DNA from: a bacterium
Lineage (GTDB): Bacteria; Bacteroidota; Ignavibacteria; Kapaibacteriales; UBA961
Reading direction: 5' to 3'
NCBI GenBank assembly: GCA_022844575.1
Contig: JALHLL010000143.1
Location: 1-9,204 of the forward strand
Length of the DNA: 9,204 nucleotides
The stretch's first letter is position 1. The number at the start of each line of letters is the position of its first letter. Below are positions 7,098 to 9,204 of this stretch, in pieces. The notes under the pieces were generated by a model, which did not search any database, was not told the DNA's origin, and was given only the letters and a program-made list of their open reading frames with translations. A program made the position numbers and the translations under genes.

Positions 7098-7391
7098 TTA
7101 TCCCATTTTAATGTGGAAATAGATAATTTCCACAAAAAGAAAAATAAAATTTCCGACACCAAAAGCTAATGAAAATGCCAATACATCTATAGGTGCAAGT
7201 GCTATTAAAGCCCCTGCTGTGCCAAGTGACAAAGCCATACGAGCAACCATGCTCCCGATAACTATGCTCAATGCTTTTCTGAATTTCTTCTTGAAAGAGT
7301 ATCTTGCTATCAAAACCCCGATTACGACATTTGTAGCACAAAGCCCTATGCCTATCAGAGCAGAAAAAAATGCAGAATCGCGTAAATCCAC
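7098..7391 (-). CDS. atpI: ATP synthase protein I-like small membrane protein
   Basis: This 97-residue membrane protein has three predicted helices (about 8-29, 41-66, 69-92) and a basic loop (RYSFKKKFRKA, 30-40). An Arg51 lies within helix 2. Size, helix pattern and position between atpZ and atpB fit the divergent AtpI (UncI) family, which assists c-ring assembly and may take part in Mg2+ handling. Sequence identity to classical AtpI is too low for me to be sure by eye, so the symbol rests partly on context. The start is a GTG at 7389-7391, 10 nt after the atpZ stop. No in-frame ATG lies between it and an upstream stop, and the next ATG is inside helix 2. Confidence 0.7.
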   Translation of the reverse strand: MDLRDSAFFSALIGIGLCATNVVIGVLIARYSFKKKFRKALSIVIGSMVARMALSLGTAGALIALAPIDVLAFSLAFGVGNFIFLFVEIIYFHIKMG

Positions 7392-7401
7392 GGCATTATG
7401 C

Positions 7402-7605
7402 TCACTTTATTTCTCTGTTGTCTGCTTTTAATGCAGTACGTATAAACACTGTCATACCTGAAATTATGCCGAGTAATAATAAAGTAACAAGCAACCAAGG
7501 ACTTGTTCCGAATGTATTATCCAGCCACCAACCGATGCCACCGGCTATTGCCACACTTCCGCATAACTGAACACCTAATGACATATAAGGTGCTAAATCA
7601 GTCAT
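7402..7605 (-). CDS. atpZ: AtpZ-like membrane protein, first gene of the atp operon
   Basis: This 67-residue protein has two transmembrane helices (about 8-27 and 36-56). The motif GGIGWWLDNTFGTSPW (22-37) is typical of the AtpZ / ATPase gene1 family (Pfam ATPase_gene1), encoded at the head of many bacterial ATP synthase operons. It is thought to act with AtpI in assembly or cation handling. A short basic and acidic tail follows. I chose the ATG at 7603-7605. A TTG at 7633-7635 would add ten residues (TASKQKNSI-like polar start) and is possible, since relatives often have a somewhat longer N-terminus. No Shine-Dalgarno marks either. The predicted promoter lies about 75 nt upstream. Confidence 0.85.
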   Translation of the reverse strand: MTDLAPYMSLGVQLCGSVAIAGGIGWWLDNTFGTSPWLLVTLLLLGIISGMTVFIRTALKADNREIK

Positions 7606-7679
7606 GATACTATTTTTTTGTTTGGAAGCAGTCAACCGATTTTTTTCTTCATACGGTGTTTAGTACGCTTTACAGATTA

Positions 7680-7711
7680 CAAAATTATGGGTTGAATATC
7701 TGACAACCAAA
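7680..7711 (-). promoter_or_regulatory. Predicted Bacteroidota-type promoter of the atp operon
   Basis: On the minus strand TTTG (7708-7711) is followed after exactly 20 nt by TAATTTTG (7680-7687). This fits the Bacteroidota sigma consensus of TTTG at -33 and TAnnTTTG at -7. Transcription would start near 7673 and leave a leader of about 68 nt before the atpZ ATG. Confidence 0.6.
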
Positions 7712-7740
7712 AGAAAGACGGTTTTTACAAGAAAAAGAAG

Positions 7741-7758
7741 AAGAATGATATCTTTCTT
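7741..7758. repeat. Near-perfect 18-bp palindrome upstream of the atp promoter
   Basis: AAGAATGATATCTTTCTT is symmetric except for one position pair (T7746/T7753) around a GATATC core. It lies about 30 nt upstream of the predicted -33 element. It could be a regulator site, but the arms are low-complexity A/G and C/T, so chance is also likely. Confidence 0.3.
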
Positions 7759-7815
7759 ACATTCACCATCTTATTGCTTGCGTTTTCAAAATGTTATCAA
7801 TCATCTAACAGAATC

Positions 7816-7824
7816 TGTGAATAA
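7816..7824 (-). promoter_or_regulatory. Consensus DnaA box
   Basis: The minus strand reads TTATTCACA, an exact match to TTATNCACA. It lies about 110 nt beyond the gyrB stop. No second strict box is visible within the intergenic region, so its function is uncertain. Confidence 0.4.
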
Positions 7825-7931
7825 CCTTGTGTGTGTAACTTTCCATCTCGCACATCACCCTATAGTGTTATTTTTCAACAAGATACCACAGTTCACCGTT
7901 CAAAGAAAACAACGTCTAACTACGTGAACGA

Positions 7932-9186
7932 TTACACATCAAGATTTTTAACAAACATTGCGTTTCTCTCGATAAACTCCCGACGCGGTTCGACTTTTTC
8001 GCCCATTAAAGTTTCAAATACCTGAATGGCATCGGCAGCGTTTTCGATGGTTACTTGCAATAAAGTTCTTGTTTCGGGATTCATTGTCGTATCCCATAAC
8101 TGATCGGCATTCATTTCACCAAGACCTTTAAAGCGTGAGATTACAATACCATCCGCAGTTATATTCTCTTGTACTTCTTCCGCAGGCACTTCCTCCGATG
8201 ATATATTTTTGTCCTTACGCATGGACTTAATGACTTCATCACGCTCCTGATCGTTGAAAGCGTACACCTCTTTTTTGCCTTTTTTCAATTTATAGAGAGG
8301 TGGTTGTGCAATGTAGAGTTTGCCCTGATAAATCAATTCGCGCATATGCAAAAAGAAGAATGTAAGCAACAAAGTACGAATATGTGAACCGTCAACGTCG
8401 GCATCAGCCATAAGAATTATCTTACCATAACGTGACTTTGACGCATCGAACTCTTCACCAAAATTTGCACCGATTGCCGTAATAATGGTTCTGACCTCTT
8501 CGTTTTCAAGTATTTTATGGATACGTGCACGATGCGTATTAAGAATTTTACCGCGTAAGGGCAATATTGCCTGAAAACGTCTATCACGTCCTTGTTTGGC
8601 TGTACCACCCGCAGAGTCACCCTCAACCATAAATAATTCCGTATCCTCGGCGGTGCGTAATGAACAATCCGCAAGTTTACCCGGTAATGCCATACTGTCA
8701 AGAGCATTCTGCCTGCGCACCAATTCCCGTGATTTTTTAGCAGCCATGCGTGCCTCTGCCGCAAGAACCGCTTTTTCCACCATCTTCTTCGCAATCTTCG
8801 GATTGGCATCAAGAAAGATTGCCAGCTGTTCATTCACAATCGAGCGTACAATCCCTTCAACTTCGCCATTACCCAACTTGGTTTTTGTTTGTCCCTCAAA
8901 CTGCGGCTCTGCAATCTTAACCGAAATAATTGCCGTAAGACCTTCACGAAAATCTTCACCGCTAAGAGCAACTTTGCTCAGGTTATTTGCCGTTGCATAC
9001 TGATTGATAGTTCTTGTTAATGCTGAACGGAAACCCGACACGTGAGTACCGCCTTCTATCGTATTGATATTATTTACATAAGAAAGCAGTGTTTCGGAAT
9101 AAGAGGAATTGTACTCAAAACAAATATCAACTTGAGTTTCGGCACCCGAATCTCCTGTACTGCTTCCTTTGATTACCGATGGCTCG
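7932..9186 (-). CDS. gyrB: DNA gyrase subunit B, 5' part missing
   Basis: This is the ATP-driven subunit of DNA gyrase, which introduces negative supercoils. The visible 417 codons cover the end of the transducer domain (NNINTIEGGTHVSGFR), the TOPRIM domain and the C-terminal tail. TOPRIM metal ligands are intact: Glu in EGDSAGG (codon 8622-8624), and the two Asp of MADADVDGSHIRTLL (8403-8405 and 8397-8399), matching E. coli Glu424, Asp498 and Asp500. QAILPLRGKILN, RFKGLGEMN and MGEKVEPRREFIERNA also fit; the last favours GyrB over ParE. The large TOPRIM insertion of enterobacterial GyrB is absent. By comparison with E. coli roughly 230 N-terminal residues, including the whole ATPase domain, lie off the contig. 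The apparent GTG start at 9201-9203 is adapter sequence; real coding begins by Glu at 9183-9185. Confidence 0.96.
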
Positions 9187-9204
9187 AGATCGGAAGAGCA
9201 CACG
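9187..9204 (+). other. Illumina TruSeq adapter remnant (artefact)
   Basis: The last 18 bases are AGATCGGAAGAGCACACG, identical to the beginning of the Illumina TruSeq read 1 3' adapter. On the minus strand they translate as (M/V)CSSDL, a known contamination signature at false protein starts, and here they are fused in frame to gyrB. They should be trimmed; this is not genomic sequence. Confidence 0.97.

Larger units (their letters stand above)
7636..7931. other. Non-coding region between gyrB and the atp operon
   Basis: No convincing gene lies in these 296 bases; minus-strand frames of up to 16 codons have no coding support. It holds the predicted atp promoter (7680-7711), a near-perfect palindrome (7741-7758) and one consensus DnaA box (7816-7824). 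I find no intrinsic terminator after gyrB: the only symmetric element near the stop is a 6-bp GTTCAC/GTGAAC pair with a loop of roughly 30 nt and no T-run. gyrB transcription might therefore read into the atp operon. Confidence 0.7.

Noticed and set aside
7725..7769. A 14-codon minus-strand frame ending in five Phe and a Leu (MVNVRKISFFFFFL), resembling a phenylalanine attenuator leader peptide.
   Set aside because: No attenuator hairpin with T-run follows, the downstream operon has no link to phenylalanine, the frame lies upstream of the predicted promoter, and the Phe run comes from a simple TTC/TTT tract.
7884..7931. Possible gyrB terminator formed by GTTCAC and GTGAAC.
   Set aside because: Only 6 bp with a loop of roughly 30 nt and no T-run, so it does not qualify as an intrinsic terminator.
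7932..9186. Topoisomerase IV subunit ParE instead of GyrB.
   Set aside because: The C-terminal MGEKVEPRREFIERNA and the overall TOPRIM blocks fit GyrB better. A full-length phylogeny would settle it.

Overview
The window reads as one end of a draft contig from a Gram-negative bacterium, probably of the Bacteroidota/Chlorobiota/Kapaibacteriota-Ignavibacteria assemblage. That placement is an inference from four things: an F1Fo ATP synthase operon that ends at atpG with no atpD or atpC; a subunit a with a long His-rich N-terminal region; mostly A-rich leaders with weak Shine-Dalgarno sequences; and a good match to the Bacteroidota-type promoter (TTTG, 20 nt, TAnnTTTG) ahead of the operon. HldD, an enzyme of lipopolysaccharide inner-core heptose synthesis, points to an outer membrane.

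All genes lie on the minus strand, so the reading order runs from high to low coordinates. The right end holds the C-terminal two thirds of gyrB (7932..9186). The last 18 bases (9187..9204) are Illumina adapter, not genome. A 296-base non-coding stretch (7636..7931) follows; it carries a consensus DnaA box and the predicted ATP synthase promoter. Then comes a compact operon: atpZ, an atpI-like gene, atpB (subunit a), atpE (c), atpF (b), atpH (delta), atpA (alpha), hldD, atpG (gamma). A clear intrinsic terminator at 885..914 closes it. Beyond the terminator, a secreted protein with a VWA-like domain starts at 806 and runs off the left edge.

Together the atp genes give the complete Fo motor (a, b, c), the peripheral stalk (b, delta), the alpha subunit and the central-stalk gamma, plus two small membrane proteins of the kind that help assemble the c-ring. 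The catalytic beta subunit and epsilon must be encoded elsewhere. The c subunit has an ion-binding Glu and lacks the Na+-type residues, so the enzyme is predicted to be proton-coupled. atpE, whose product is needed in many copies per complex, has the only strong Shine-Dalgarno in the operon and is followed by a perfect 16-bp hairpin.

Most of the window is housekeeping. The points worth a second look are the heptose epimerase gene wedged between atpA and atpG, the expression signals flanking atpE, the His-rich AtpB extension, and the adapter contamination that gives gyrB a false start. I see no mobile element, CRISPR array, tRNA, rRNA or defence system.
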